Assembly (NCBI GenBank): GCA_027343785.1
Contig: DAHWKF010000118.1
Coordinates: forward strand, 1-25,082
Reading direction: 5' to 3'
From: Leptospirillum sp.
Lineage (GTDB): Bacteria; Nitrospirota; Leptospirillia; Leptospirillales; Leptospirillaceae
DNA: 25,082 nucleotides
Positions 1 through 6,357 of this stretch are shown here, piece after piece. Both the position numbers and the translations under genes were made by a program. The first letter of the stretch is position 1, and every line of letters begins with the position of its first letter. The notes under the pieces were generated by a model, which had not been told where the DNA came from, made no database searches, and saw nothing but the letters and a program-made list of their open reading frames with translations.

Positions 1-636
1 CCGCGGGATCTTCCGGAAGTGCTCGACGAAAGCGAGATCATCCATCTTCTGGAAGCGCCGGATCCCAAAACCGATGACGGAATCCGGGATCGGGCGATTC
101 TGGCGACATTTTATGCGTCGGGATTGCGTGTTTCTGAACTGGCGGAGCTGACCGTCGACCGTCTCAATCTGGAAGAAGGGCAGGTTCGGGTCACCGGAAA
201 AGGTCAGAAGGAACGGGTGGCGTTCCTCGATCAAAAGTCCTGCGATCGCCTGAAGCAGTATCTGGAAAGGGTACGCTCAGGCGTACGCACCTCGGAAACC
301 ACGCTGTTCCTGACCCGCAGGAGAACCGGATTCACCCGGCAGGGGTTGTGGCTTTTGATCAAGGGGTACGCGGTGAAGTGCGGCATCTCCCGTAACGTCT
401 CTCCGCATACGCTCCGTCATACGTTCGCTACCCACCTTCTTTCGCACGGGATGGATATCCGGTCCATCCAGATTCTTCTCGGACATTCGGACATCCAGAC
501 GACGGAAATCTATACCCACGTCGATATCGGTGGCCTGGCGGTAGATCTCGAACGATACCATCCGAGGGGAAAGAGCCTGTCCGAAGAGACGCCGGAATCC
601 TCCCCTCCGGAGGACCGGAAAAGGAAAAAGAAATAA
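1..636 (+). CDS. Xer-family tyrosine recombinase, 5' end outside window
   Basis: This is the catalytic domain of a tyrosine site-specific recombinase of the XerC/XerD type, which cuts and rejoins DNA through a 3'-phosphotyrosine. The frame is open from base 1 (reading PRDLPEVLDESEI), so the N-terminal SAM-like domain lies outside the window. Counting from the GTG at 19, the catalytic residues are R37 (GLRVSEL), K61 (TGKGQKER), H130 and R133 (HTLRH), H156 (LGHSD) and the nucleophile Y165 (EIYTHV). All are present, so the domain looks active. The C-terminus ends in an acidic/proline stretch followed by RKRKKK, which is longer than in typical XerD. Whether this is the host XerC/D or the recombinase of an element cannot be decided here. 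The hemW-like gene converges on it 19 bp downstream, with no visible terminator between them. Confidence 0.93.
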   Translation, partial: PRDLPEVLDESEIIHLLEAPDPKTDDGIRDRAILATFYASGLRVSELAELTVDRLNLEEGQVRVTGKGQKERVAFLDQKSCDRLKQYLERVRSGVRTSETTLFLTRRRTGFTRQGLWLLIKGYAVKCGISRNVSPHTLRHTFATHLLSHGMDIRSIQILLGHSDIQTTEIYTHVDIGGLAVDLERYHPRGKSLSEETPESSPPEDRKRKKK

Positions 637-655
637 CGGCAACAAACAGAACCTG

Positions 656-1819
656 TCAGTCCAGCACGGACCAGAGTTGGCCCATCAGGGTATCCAGCTG
701 ATCCCAGCCCGCAGTCGTGAAAACCACACGTCCCTCTTCCAGTCGAAGACTGTCAATCCAGCCGCATGCGACCCATTCGCCCAGAAATCGCGTCATGTCC
801 TTTCCTGTCTGAGCGGAAGACACCCAGTCGAGCGGAAATCCGTACGAAATGCGTGCGTTCGTATAAAGAACCTCCAGAAGAGCTTCCTGATCCGTCAAGG
901 TCTCATTCAGATGAACGGGATGCATATCTCTTCGTATGGATAATTCGTACGAACGAATGGAGGGAAGATTGACTGTTCGTACGCTCCGAATCCGTTGATG
1001 GGCGCCTGCCCCCAATCCCGCATAATCAAATCCCTGCCATACCCTCAGATTGTGGCGGCATTCGGTCCGGGAAGACCGGGAAAAATTGGCGACCTCGTAG
1101 CGATGCCACCCCAGAGAGGCGAGTTTCCGGACGGCGGATTGCCAGTCCCTGCCGGCCATTTCCTCCAGGTCGCAGGGAAGTTCTTTCCGGAGATGCCGGG
1201 CTTTGAGGGACGTCTGGTCTTCCAGTGTCAGAGGGTAGACTGACAGGTGATCCAGACCTTCCGTCAGGAGAGTCCTGGCCGCTTCAAGGAATTGCTTTTC
1301 ATCATATCCGGCTCCGCCGACGATAAAATCCATCGATAACCGGCCGGAAAAACGATTCCGTACGAACTCGACAAATCGTACGGAATCAACCGGATCCATC
1401 GTACGGCCAAGAAACCCCATCTGGGAAGATGTGACGGATTCCATGCCGACCGAGAGACGGGTAACTCCTTTGGAATCCAGAAGAGAAAGCATCTCTGCTG
1501 TCAGAACATCCGGACGCGTCTCGACGGTTATCTCCGCCAGGGGAGGAAGCTCTTTTTTCAGCCCGTCCAATAATTCCGACAAGAGTCCGGGCTCCAGGAC
1601 GGTCGGCGTTCCCCCGCCGATATACAGGGTTTCAAGCCGGGAGAGGTCTTCCCGATGAAGCAGCCGTTCTTTTTCCCGGAAAAGGGCTTCGACGTATCCG
1701 TTTGCCAGATCGGGGCGGAGGGAAACGGGAATACTGCAGTAATCGCACCGTTCCGGGCAGAACGGAACCTGAACGTACAGTGTCCGGATTGTCTGGAAGA
1801 AAGTCGGATCGAAAGCCAT
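656..1819 (-). CDS. hemW: Radical SAM protein, HemW / coproporphyrinogen III oxidase-like
   Basis: This is a radical SAM protein of the HemN/HemW family. The CxxxCxxC cluster motif is C21, C25 and C28 (CPERCDYC), followed by a GGGTP SAM-binding segment at about 68-72. The length of 387 residues fits HemW (about 380), a haem chaperone, better than true HemN oxidase (about 455). The residue after the third cysteine is Ser (CSIPV), where HemW proteins commonly have Asp-Phe, so the assignment within the family is uncertain. The ATG at 1819 lacks a clear Shine-Dalgarno (SD) sequence. The gene is unusually rich in the palindrome CGTACG (six copies). It stands alone on its strand, upstream of an AT-rich gap, and converges with the recombinase gene. 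Confidence 0.85.
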   Translation of the reverse strand: MAFDPTFFQTIRTLYVQVPFCPERCDYCSIPVSLRPDLANGYVEALFREKERLLHREDLSRLETLYIGGGTPTVLEPGLLSELLDGLKKELPPLAEITVETRPDVLTAEMLSLLDSKGVTRLSVGMESVTSSQMGFLGRTMDPVDSVRFVEFVRNRFSGRLSMDFIVGGAGYDEKQFLEAARTLLTEGLDHLSVYPLTLEDQTSLKARHLRKELPCDLEEMAGRDWQSAVRKLASLGWHRYEVANFSRSSRTECRHNLRVWQGFDYAGLGAGAHQRIRSVRTVNLPSIRSYELSIRRDMHPVHLNETLTDQEALLEVLYTNARISYGFPLDWVSSAQTGKDMTRFLGEWVACGWIDSLRLEEGRVVFTTAGWDQLDTLMGQLWSVLD

Positions 1820-1900
1820 GGGGTTAAGTGTATCCCAAAATAAGCATGTTGTGCGTGCCCGGGGCTTCTCTCCCGCCGGAAAACCGTCGAGCTATCATGT

Positions 1901-1954
1901 GTTTTTATGTATATAAGTTGTTTAAGTTAAATAATAATTAAATAAAACTTGATG
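1901..1954. other. AT-rich island in the gap 1820-2075
   Basis: In 1901-1950 only six of 50 bases are G or C, in surroundings that are clearly GC-rich. The stretch contains an imperfect inverted repeat, TTAAGTT (about 1923-1929) against AACTTGA (about 1947-1953), and many TTAA/AATA steps. It lies between the start of the hemW-like gene (minus strand) and the small gene starting at 2076. It could therefore be an UP-element/promoter zone serving both, a protein-binding site, or a recombination or transfer site. I could not place a convincing -35/-10 pair. The rest of the gap (1955-2063) shows nothing else I recognise. Confidence 0.6.
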
Positions 1955-2075
1955 TTATGGATGCGGTGTATGGTAGGCCATTTAATTGGTGTACTCCGGC
2001 GAAGGGAAAGTGTGTTGCCAACGTCCGGTGCAACCCGCTAGACTCTCCGTACATCCTTCGCACGGGGAGATTTTC

Positions 2076-2525
2076 ATGGATTTTTCGAAACGCACAATCG
2101 ATTATCTTTCCGGCCTCCGCCAGGAGATCGCCCGGCTCGAAGGGGAACTTCTGAAGCTGAAAGTCCTCGAACGTTCGCTTGAGCAATACCTGGGAGATCC
2201 CGTTTCGTCCCCTCTTCCCGACCCCGGCCCTGTATCACCGCCAAACCTGTTGCACAGGGATTCCCCTTATGCGGAGGAACGTCTCTCTTTGGAGATGAGA
2301 GGTGAAAAGAGGCCGGTGCAGGGTCTCCCTGTCGGTGAACTGGCTGTGCGGATTCTTGCGTCTGAAAACCGGTCGTTCGATCTGGATGAACTGGCCGGAA
2401 GGATGCGGGAGGAGTTCGGTGAAATCCGGTCGGCCGATCTGAAGAACGCTATCCGGGTTTCCCTCATCCGCCGACAAGATAGTGTCATCCGTGAAAAGCG
2501 GGGCCTTTACCGGCTAAAAAAATGA
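2076..2525 (+). CDS. Small coiled-coil plus winged-helix-like protein
   Basis: This is an unrecognised protein of 149 residues. The ATG at 2076 was chosen over upstream in-frame starts because GGGGAG lies six bases ahead of it (2064-2069) and the protein then begins with a sensible helix. Residues 1-40 form a predicted coiled coil (heptad-like Leu/Ile, ending near EQYLGD). Residues 41-85 are a proline-rich linker. Residues 86-148 have the pattern of a winged helix-turn-helix: a helix with AVRILAS, then DLDELAGRMREEFGE, then a helix and a wing ending RGLYRLKK. This resembles HARE-HTH-type domains, which are known from DNA- and chromatin-associated proteins. A dimeric DNA-binding role is inferred. 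The gene lies beside the 3' end of the T4SS operon on the opposite strand, so it may or may not belong to that system. Confidence 0.7.
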   Translation: MDFSKRTIDYLSGLRQEIARLEGELLKLKVLERSLEQYLGDPVSSPLPDPGPVSPPNLLHRDSPYAEERLSLEMRGEKRPVQGLPVGELAVRILASENRSFDLDELAGRMREEFGEIRSADLKNAIRVSLIRRQDSVIREKRGLYRLKK

Positions 2526-2637
2526 TATCCGGGATACTGATTCACCGCTCAGGGTCTTCCCCAGCCTTCAGGGGATCATCTGTGGAAAACTCTGTGAGGA
2601 AATCGGCGAAGGCCTTGTGGCCGTTTTCACTTTTTCT

Positions 2638-2658
2638 CTTTGGTCAACTTTTGGTCAA
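2638..2658. repeat. Tandem direct repeat CTTT(T)GGTCAA x2
   Basis: Two adjacent copies are seen, CTTTGGTCAA (2638-2647) and CTTTTGGTCAA (2648-2658). They lie in the 194-bp gap between two genes whose 3' ends face each other (2525 and 2720). The 10-11 bp spacing places both copies on the same face of the helix, as expected for a protein-binding site. No function is known. Confidence 0.6.
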
Positions 2659-2659
2659 G

Positions 2660-2697
2660 GGCCGGTCAGGAAAAATCCGGGAGGTTTTGAACCGGCC
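2660..2697. repeat. Inverted repeat GGCCGGT ... ACCGGCC, possible bidirectional terminator region
   Basis: The seven-base arms GGCCGGT (2660-2666) and ACCGGCC (2691-2697) enclose a 24-base loop. This is just downstream of the T4SS operon's last stop codon on the minus strand. The loop is long and no clean U-tract follows, so it is not a canonical intrinsic terminator. It could still be an RNA processing or transcript-end structure for the two convergent genes. The rest of 2526-2719 shows nothing further. Confidence 0.4.
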
Positions 2698-2719
2698 TTC
2701 CCCCTTCCGGAGAAATTTT

Positions 2720-3595
2720 TCAGGCGATCTCCCCCAGGATTCGTTCGATGTTTCGGATCTCGGTGGGGTAGGTCCAGAGGACCGCCAGCAGGTCACGAAG
2801 GTGTCGAGAATTGACTGATTCCTCAAAGGAATATGCGGCGATTGTCCGGGCCGCCAGAACAATTTTCCTCCACCTCCTGTCCGATATGAAAATCCCCTCC
2901 CCGATCAATCGTTCTCTCAGGTGCAAAATCCCCTCCCGCCCCGACGGGCCAATCCCAATCCGGGTCTCGATCAGATGGCGGCACCCCGTCAGATCGGAAA
3001 GCTTCAGTGCGTAAGGGGGTGTATCCTCCCCTCCGGCACCGGACAATACAAGTTTCAGGAAGTTGTCTCCGGAGCGAATGGGGCGGATGAGAGAACGATA
3101 GGTGAACCGGTCGTAAAAGGCGTCCAGTCCGTCGGCCGGAGACGGGTTCTGGTTGCTTGCGGCGAACAGGGAAAGAAGCGGAAGGTTTTTTCCGGAAGGG
3201 GCGTAGATGATTCGCTCGTTCAGCACCGGAAGCAACCCCAGCAACGTGTTTTTGGGAGCCCGGAACACTTCGTCGAGAAAGATGACCTGGGCTTCCCGAA
3301 ATCCTCTGGCGCCGGCCAGGGACGACAGGGATACCTCCCCGTTCAGCAGGGATTCGAAGTAGGTGGCCCCGAAAATCCGCCCGACCAGCGTCCGGACCAA
3401 CAGGCTCTTGGCGGTACCGGGCGGTCCGATCTGGTAGGCGTGCTCCTGGCTCAAAAGCGCCAGAATGGCCATCCGGATCACGTCCCGCCGTTCCAGAATC
3501 ATCCGGTTCAGATCCTCCTCTACTCTCTGGCAGATTTCGACCTGGCGGAAGAGCTCATCCAATGTTCCGGTTCCTTGAGTCGTGAATGGCGTCAT
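2720..3595 (-). CDS. RavA/MoxR-family AAA+ ATPase, last gene of the T4SS operon
   Basis: This is an AAA+ ATPase of the MoxR group, closest in motifs to RavA. Walker A is GPPGTAKS (57-64), Walker B is VIFLDE (104-109), followed by VFRAPKNTLLGLLPVLNER as in RavA. Sensor 1 is in FAASNQN (N148), and an arginine-finger-like R163 lies in AFYDRF. At 291 residues it keeps only the ATPase core and lid, whereas RavA is about 500 residues with an added C-terminal region. The ATG overlaps the stop of the virB10-like gene (ATGA, 3592-3595), so the two are translationally coupled. MoxR proteins usually act as chaperones or complex remodellers, often with VWA-domain partners, and no VWA gene is seen here. 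It occupies the position of virB11 in classical operons but is not a VirB11: the secretion-ATPase boxes are absent. A role in powering or assembling the channel is inferred. Confidence 0.9.
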   Translation of the reverse strand: MTPFTTQGTGTLDELFRQVEICQRVEEDLNRMILERRDVIRMAILALLSQEHAYQIGPPGTAKSLLVRTLVGRIFGATYFESLLNGEVSLSSLAGARGFREAQVIFLDEVFRAPKNTLLGLLPVLNERIIYAPSGKNLPLLSLFAASNQNPSPADGLDAFYDRFTYRSLIRPIRSGDNFLKLVLSGAGGEDTPPYALKLSDLTGCRHLIETRIGIGPSGREGILHLRERLIGEGIFISDRRWRKIVLAARTIAAYSFEESVNSRHLRDLLAVLWTYPTEIRNIERILGEIA

Positions 3596-4545
3596 GGGGC
3601 GTTCTTTCCTCCAGGAACGGGAAAACCGGAAATCACGACGACATTGACCGGCGTGTTCCTTTCCAGTCGCCAGGTGGGTTGACGGGAGCCCGGAGGAAGA
3701 ACGTTCTGGGCTTCATACATGGCATTGCTGGCTTCCTGCATCGCCAGCATGCTTCCCAGTCCGGGATTTCCCATCCAGCCCGCCGCCCCCAGGGTTTCCC
3801 CTCCGAGCATCAGGGAATCCCGTCCAAGGGAGCCTCCCATGTTTCCGGTGATGTGGCGCGACACATGGACGGGAATCCCTTCGCGATCCCCCCATATGGC
3901 GTATCCGGACATCGACGCTTCCAGGCCATTGTCGAAGATGGCCCGGACAAAGCGAATCCGGAGACGGTGACCGGCACCCGTTCCGTCCGGATATCCCAGG
4001 AGCTTGAGGGGCTTTCCCAGGAGAATGGTGCCGGATCTCTGGGGAGGTATCAGGACGAAGACCGGCATCTGCGAACCGGGACCGGCTGACGCCCGCATGA
4101 TGGTCCCGCGCAGGACGCTGCCGGAGGGAAGAGTGGGTCCGGCCGGGGCGTTGCCGGTAGCTGGCAACAACCGGGGATGGGCCATCCCCGGAAGAAGTCC
4201 CGCGCTGGAAGAGAGAAACGTGCGGACCAGACCCGTCAGGGGGTTGTCCGGCGCACTTCCCTCATCGTTCGCCGGGGATCCGAGATATACGGTGCTCCGG
4301 GTGTTCAGGTCGTGTTGATCTTTGTTGTCGGGCGTTCCCGTCACAACAGGATTTTGTCCGGGAGACGCGAGCATGATGTTCCGGCTCCAGGAGGGGGGAA
4401 GGGTTTGTGAGAGCGGTTGCCAGCTTTCGGCATTGGGAAGTTGCCCCTCCGGCCCGGTCATTCCGGGATGACGGGGATGAAAGGCGGAATAAAGGAAAAA
4501 GCCGAGACCGGCCAGACCCAAAAGCAGACCCCATCGACCCGTCAT
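3592..4545 (-). CDS. virB10: VirB10/TrbI/TraB-like T4SS core protein
   Basis: VirB10-type proteins span both membranes and form part of the core channel of type IV secretion systems. The start is the ATG at 4545, one base after the preceding gene's stop, with AAGGAG upstream; this gives 317 residues. One membrane segment lies at 6-21, then a Pro/Gly/Ser-rich periplasmic linker (about 25-137), then the conserved beta-barrel domain (about 138-312). That domain begins LPSGSVLRGTIM and includes GKPLKLLGY and RIRFVRAIFDNG, and ends RNTPVNVVVISGF. The insertion around 255-285 (GWMGNPGLGSMLAMQEA) matches the position of the helical 'antenna' that crosses the outer membrane. The protein is shorter than usual (often 380-470) and lacks a long cytoplasmic N-terminus. 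It overlaps the downstream ATPase gene by four bases. Confidence 0.86.
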   Translation of the reverse strand: MTGRWGLLLGLAGLGFFLYSAFHPRHPGMTGPEGQLPNAESWQPLSQTLPPSWSRNIMLASPGQNPVVTGTPDNKDQHDLNTRSTVYLGSPANDEGSAPDNPLTGLVRTFLSSSAGLLPGMAHPRLLPATGNAPAGPTLPSGSVLRGTIMRASAGPGSQMPVFVLIPPQRSGTILLGKPLKLLGYPDGTGAGHRLRIRFVRAIFDNGLEASMSGYAIWGDREGIPVHVSRHITGNMGGSLGRDSLMLGGETLGAAGWMGNPGLGSMLAMQEASNAMYEAQNVLPPGSRQPTWRLERNTPVNVVVISGFPVPGGKNAP

Positions 4546-4546
4546 T

Positions 4547-5674
4547 TCAGTGCGCTCCTTCTCCTGAATCTCCCATAATATCTTCGGGGGTTCCCGATCC
4601 CCTTTGGCCATCGAGTTCGATTTCCACTCCGTTTCTGGAATCGGTCCGCGGGACATGGCTGACGGGAACCAGAAAACGGGCGTTTTTCCCCGGAGAAATC
4701 TCCCGGTCAAACGTCTGATCCCAGTCCGCCATCGGATCCCATTGCTTTTCTCCCTCCCACAAAACAGATGTGTGATATCGACGGATACGGATCCGGCGGA
4801 CCCGATAAGGTGTCTGTCCCCTGTTCACAGCTTCCAGCAAGCCATAAGACGGATGGGTGTGATCGCTTCGGATAAAACCCAGAAAACGGAATGAAACCCC
4901 CTCTCCCTGCCCTTTGATCGGGAGCGGGTCGGTCGGCCCGGCGCCGGCGAGGGCCTTGAGCCGGTCCTGGCGGATTTTTTGCGACTCTTGGGCTTCGACG
5001 GATTCCCGGATGGCTGTTTTCAGGGGGTTCAGATTGACAACCGTTTCGGCGTGGGGAGAACGGAAGGTGATCAGGTCGTCCTCGTCACCGGGAGTGGTCA
5101 TGACAATCCGGAAGGTAATGCGTTTGTGCAATGTATAGATGATCATGTTGGTCCGGGCATCCGGGTTGTAGGTGATGGGCTTGACCTTCACCCGCTTGCC
5201 AAACACCTCCGCCAGATACAGCTTCGAATCCCCCATGTAAACCTCCTTGGCCTCCTCCGGCAGATCGATGAGGGTCACATGGGAGACCGCGGTTTTGAGC
5301 GTATATATTCTGTCGGGGTCATAGGTCCTTGTCTGGATTCCCCCGTCAGGAACGGGCGGGATCATCCTTTTCTGCGGAGAAACAGGCAAAGGCTTTTTGA
5401 GCATGACGATCTCTTTCGCCTTGACTTCGTCAGGGGATTCCGGGGGGTTCGACGGCACAGGAGCCGGATCTGTCGGGGACGGATCCATCGTCTTGACCGG
5501 AAGAGGGGGGGATGTGGCTCCGGAAAGGCTGGAAGGCGCAGACTGGAGGGGGACAAAGGTGCTCTCGGCCACTGAAGACCTTCCGGAGGAGGAGCGGGCG
5601 TCCATATAATAAAAGATGGGCAGAAGCACGACGGCCAGACAGAGGAGAAAACCGGCCAGAAATCCTTTTTTCAT
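4547..5674 (-). CDS. virB9: VirB9/TrbG-like T4SS outer-membrane core protein
   Basis: VirB9 proteins form the outer ring of the T4SS core with VirB10 and a VirB7 lipoprotein. The start is the ATG at 5674, overlapping the previous stop (ATGA, 5671-5674); this gives 375 residues. Residues 5-24 are a hydrophobic signal or anchor segment (GFLAGFLLCLAVVLLPIFYY). A proline/serine-rich linker follows (about 40-110). The conserved N-terminal domain begins near 122 with IYTLKTAVSHVTLIDLP and includes MGDSKLY, VKPITYN and TNMIIYTLHKRITFRIVM. The C-terminal domain (about 265-350) includes FRFLGFIRSD and the YRVRRIRIRRYHTS region. The long linker and overall length exceed typical VirB9 (about 290). No VirB7-like lipoprotein gene with a lipobox was found next to it. 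Confidence 0.85.
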   Translation of the reverse strand: MKKGFLAGFLLCLAVVLLPIFYYMDARSSSGRSSVAESTFVPLQSAPSSLSGATSPPLPVKTMDPSPTDPAPVPSNPPESPDEVKAKEIVMLKKPLPVSPQKRMIPPVPDGGIQTRTYDPDRIYTLKTAVSHVTLIDLPEEAKEVYMGDSKLYLAEVFGKRVKVKPITYNPDARTNMIIYTLHKRITFRIVMTTPGDEDDLITFRSPHAETVVNLNPLKTAIRESVEAQESQKIRQDRLKALAGAGPTDPLPIKGQGEGVSFRFLGFIRSDHTHPSYGLLEAVNRGQTPYRVRRIRIRRYHTSVLWEGEKQWDPMADWDQTFDREISPGKNARFLVPVSHVPRTDSRNGVEIELDGQRGSGTPEDIMGDSGEGAH

Positions 5675-6357
5675 GGGGCTTTTCCTGAAGGCGTCGTCCG
5701 GTCTATCAGGTGTTCCGCGTAAGAGGATACCCAGAGGCCATACGGGTTGGACGGGAGAGGAGACCCCGACCGGATCAGGAATCGGCATTTGAGGATGTCG
5801 TCCCGGCGGGAGTCCGGGTTGTCATAGGAAAAGACATGGCGGACCACGACGGCGACAATGGCATAAACCCCCGGGGACACTTTGCGGATTTGACTTTCAC
5901 GAAGTTCGACATGACTCCTGATCCGGGAGTCCCGGATGGTCTGGACAAACCGGTTTTTGGCGAAATCCGACTGGAACCGGCTTTTGAGCTCGGGTGTCAT
6001 CATGTCGAAAGCCTTTTTGAGCCTGTAGGTCTCCTGAAAGGAGTCGTATTCGGTCAGGTCGTGGAGAAACTCCTGGACAAACGCCGACAGGACGATATGA
6101 AATCGGGAGGACTGGTCGATGGTCGACAGGGGAGTCAGCACCTGCATGCGTCCATCCTGGAAAAGACCGACAACGAGCGGTCTTCTGGGAGCGGACTGGT
6201 AGATGAGCCAGAGGGCCAGGAGAAACAGTCCCGAAACCACCCAGAACAACCTTCTGTAATCGGACAGTCTGGACTCCATCTCCAGGAGACGGTCCATCCC
6301 GGATGGCGGACGGAAATCCTCCGTGTCTTTATGGCGGGACAGAAAATCCAGGTTCAC
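5671..6357 (-). CDS. virB8: VirB8/TrbF-like inner-membrane T4SS protein
   Basis: VirB8 proteins are bitopic inner-membrane assembly factors with a periplasmic NTF2-like domain. This protein has 228 residues: a short cytoplasmic part (1-36), one membrane helix at about 37-54 (LFWVVSGLFLLALWLIYQ), and a periplasmic domain (about 60-220). The periplasmic domain contains a helical FVQEFLHDLTEYDSFQETY region and a beta-rich VYAIVAVVVRHVFSYD strand pair. Size and topology fit VirB8/TrbF/TraE. The start is GTG at 6357, overlapping the previous stop (GTGA), with AAGGAGG four bases upstream. Sequence similarity is less obvious than for VirB9/10. The assignment rests on topology, pattern and position between the virB6-like and virB9-like genes. 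Confidence 0.77.
   Translation of the reverse strand: MNLDFLSRHKDTEDFRPPSGMDRLLEMESRLSDYRRLFWVVSGLFLLALWLIYQSAPRRPLVVGLFQDGRMQVLTPLSTIDQSSRFHIVLSAFVQEFLHDLTEYDSFQETYRLKKAFDMMTPELKSRFQSDFAKNRFVQTIRDSRIRSHVELRESQIRKVSPGVYAIVAVVVRHVFSYDNPDSRRDDILKCRFLIRSGSPLPSNPYGLWVSSYAEHLIDRTTPSGKAP

Noticed and set aside
656..1819. Reading this as true HemN (haem biosynthesis oxidase)
   Set aside because: It is about 70 residues shorter than HemN and has no neighbouring haem genes; HemW-like is the safer name.
2720..3595. Reading this ATPase as VirB11
   Set aside because: It has RavA/MoxR motifs (GPPGTAKS, LDEVFRAP, ASNQN, YDRF) and lacks the Asp and His boxes of VirB11 secretion ATPases.
2921..3682. 253-codon plus-strand frame
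   Set aside because: It lies antisense to the MoxR-type ATPase, whose Walker motifs prove the minus strand is coding.
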